This document shows positions 63,477 to 64,000 of a stretch of 64,000 nt of DNA, one piece after another. Made by a program: the position numbers and the translations under genes. The stretch lies in NCBI GenBank assembly GCA_964593585.1, contig CAZQIZ010000009.1, forward strand, positions 1-64,000, in the 5' to 3' direction. This stretch comes from JACQFV01 sp964593585. Lineage in GTDB: Bacteria > Zixibacteria > MSB-5A5 > WJJR01. Every line of letters begins with the position of its first letter. The stretch's first letter is position 1. The notes beneath the pieces were generated by a model. It did not search any database and was not told where the DNA came from. It saw only the letters and a list, made by a program, of their open reading frames with translations.

Positions 63477-64000
63477 ATGCACATCTCTCTCGACACGTCC
63501 ACCGCCCAATTCCCCGCCGGTCTGCCGACGCAGAAACGGATCTTCCGTCTCGCGCACGGCGCGTACGCCGGACGGTTCCTCGCGCTGTTTGCGCGCACAC
63601 CGTCCAATCTGGCCCTGTGCTGGTCTGATCCACCGCACACCGCCTGGACCGACCCGGTCGACTACCTCACCGAGTCGGATGACCTGCCCTTCGATGCGGT
63701 GATCGATGATGATGGCCATGTCACCGTCGCCTACACACAATCCGGAATTGCCGCGCTGCGTGTGGTCCGTCTCGCGCATCTGAATGGCGCCTGGGCGCCG
63801 CAGACCCCGATCACAGTCTATGATTCGGCGTCGTCGGCCAATCGTCAGCCGTCCATCACACTCGATGCCTACAATCGTCTTTGGATCGCCTGGGCGCGCG
63901 ATGATGCCGGCGCCATCTCGCTGCGGGTGAAATCCTCAAGCGATGACGGCGCCACATGGGGCGCGGGCGCGGCCGATCCGGGAACCGATCTGTCCGGCAC
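63477..64000 (+). CDS. Propeller-like protein of the head/tail module, cut by the window end
   Basis: ATG 63477; at least 174 residues, open to the last base. No signal peptide. Repeated beta-propeller-like segments are visible (AYAGRFLALFARTPSNLALC, FDAVIDDDGHVTVAYTQSG, PSITLDAYNRLWIAWARDD) and an Asp-box, SSDDGATWG, typical of BNR/sialidase-like propellers. In a phage module this could be a receptor-binding or tail-associated protein, but only the N-terminal part is visible. Confidence 0.65.
   Translation, partial: MHISLDTSTAQFPAGLPTQKRIFRLAHGAYAGRFLALFARTPSNLALCWSDPPHTAWTDPVDYLTESDDLPFDAVIDDDGHVTVAYTQSGIAALRVVRLAHLNGAWAPQTPITVYDSASSANRQPSITLDAYNRLWIAWARDDAGAISLRVKSSSDDGATWGAGAADPGTDLSG

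Overview
The window is high-GC DNA from a Gram-negative-type bacterium. It carries an OmpA-family protein, a lipoprotein, many signal peptides and Shine-Dalgarno-led starts. Six exported proteins end in dockerin-like modules with the signature DVVDVVKMVNVAFRG, which I associate with uncultured FCB-group lineages such as Zixibacteria. That placement is an inference from style; no rRNA or other phylogenetic marker is present.

Region 1 (1-18.3 kb) is a set of secreted proteins sharing one C-terminal tag: a CxCxCH motif, two EF-hand-like loops and a final FC(N/D)PC. The tag is joined to very different bodies: a roughly 150-unit cysteine hexapeptide repeat, a BNR/sortilin-like propeller, an FG-GAP propeller, a five-haem cytochrome with MopE-like repeats, a WDG propeller, and a small exported protein whose frame is broken by one missing base. 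A LOG-family protein, a small membrane protein and a DUF4153 membrane protein are interspersed.

Region 2 (18.3-36.1 kb) starts with a fibronectin-III lipoprotein on the minus strand. It then holds the most striking locus: seven tandem paralogous secreted proteins. Each has a signal peptide, a conserved N-terminal domain, a beta-solenoid of about 15-residue GGxxNxAxG repeats and a neck. Six end in an intramolecular-chaperone (peptidase S74) domain; the seventh carries a different C-terminus. N-terminal coding blocks of neighbours are identical over up to 329 bp, which suggests ongoing gene conversion.

Region 3 (36.5-59.4 kb) is mostly housekeeping: an M16 peptidase, an M14 carboxypeptidase interrupted by an in-frame stop, an Eis-like acetyltransferase, an orphan branched-chain amino-acid-type binding protein, an HI0933 flavoprotein, PEGA/TPR proteins, a Ski2-like helicase that lacks its DExH box, a DUF559 nuclease-like protein, zinc-ribbon proteins, an OmpA-family protein, RecN, a fatty-acid desaturase and RhlE. 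A structured RNA candidate ending in a terminator lies at 52.6-52.8 kb.

Region 4 (59.6 kb to the end) is a phage-derived head module: prohead protease, small membrane protein, small helical protein, decoration-like protein, major capsid protein and the start of a propeller-like protein. No terminase or portal gene lies upstream, and the intergenic spaces hold the same dispersed palindromic repeats found among the host genes. No tRNA, rRNA, CRISPR array or insertion-sequence transposase was recognised.
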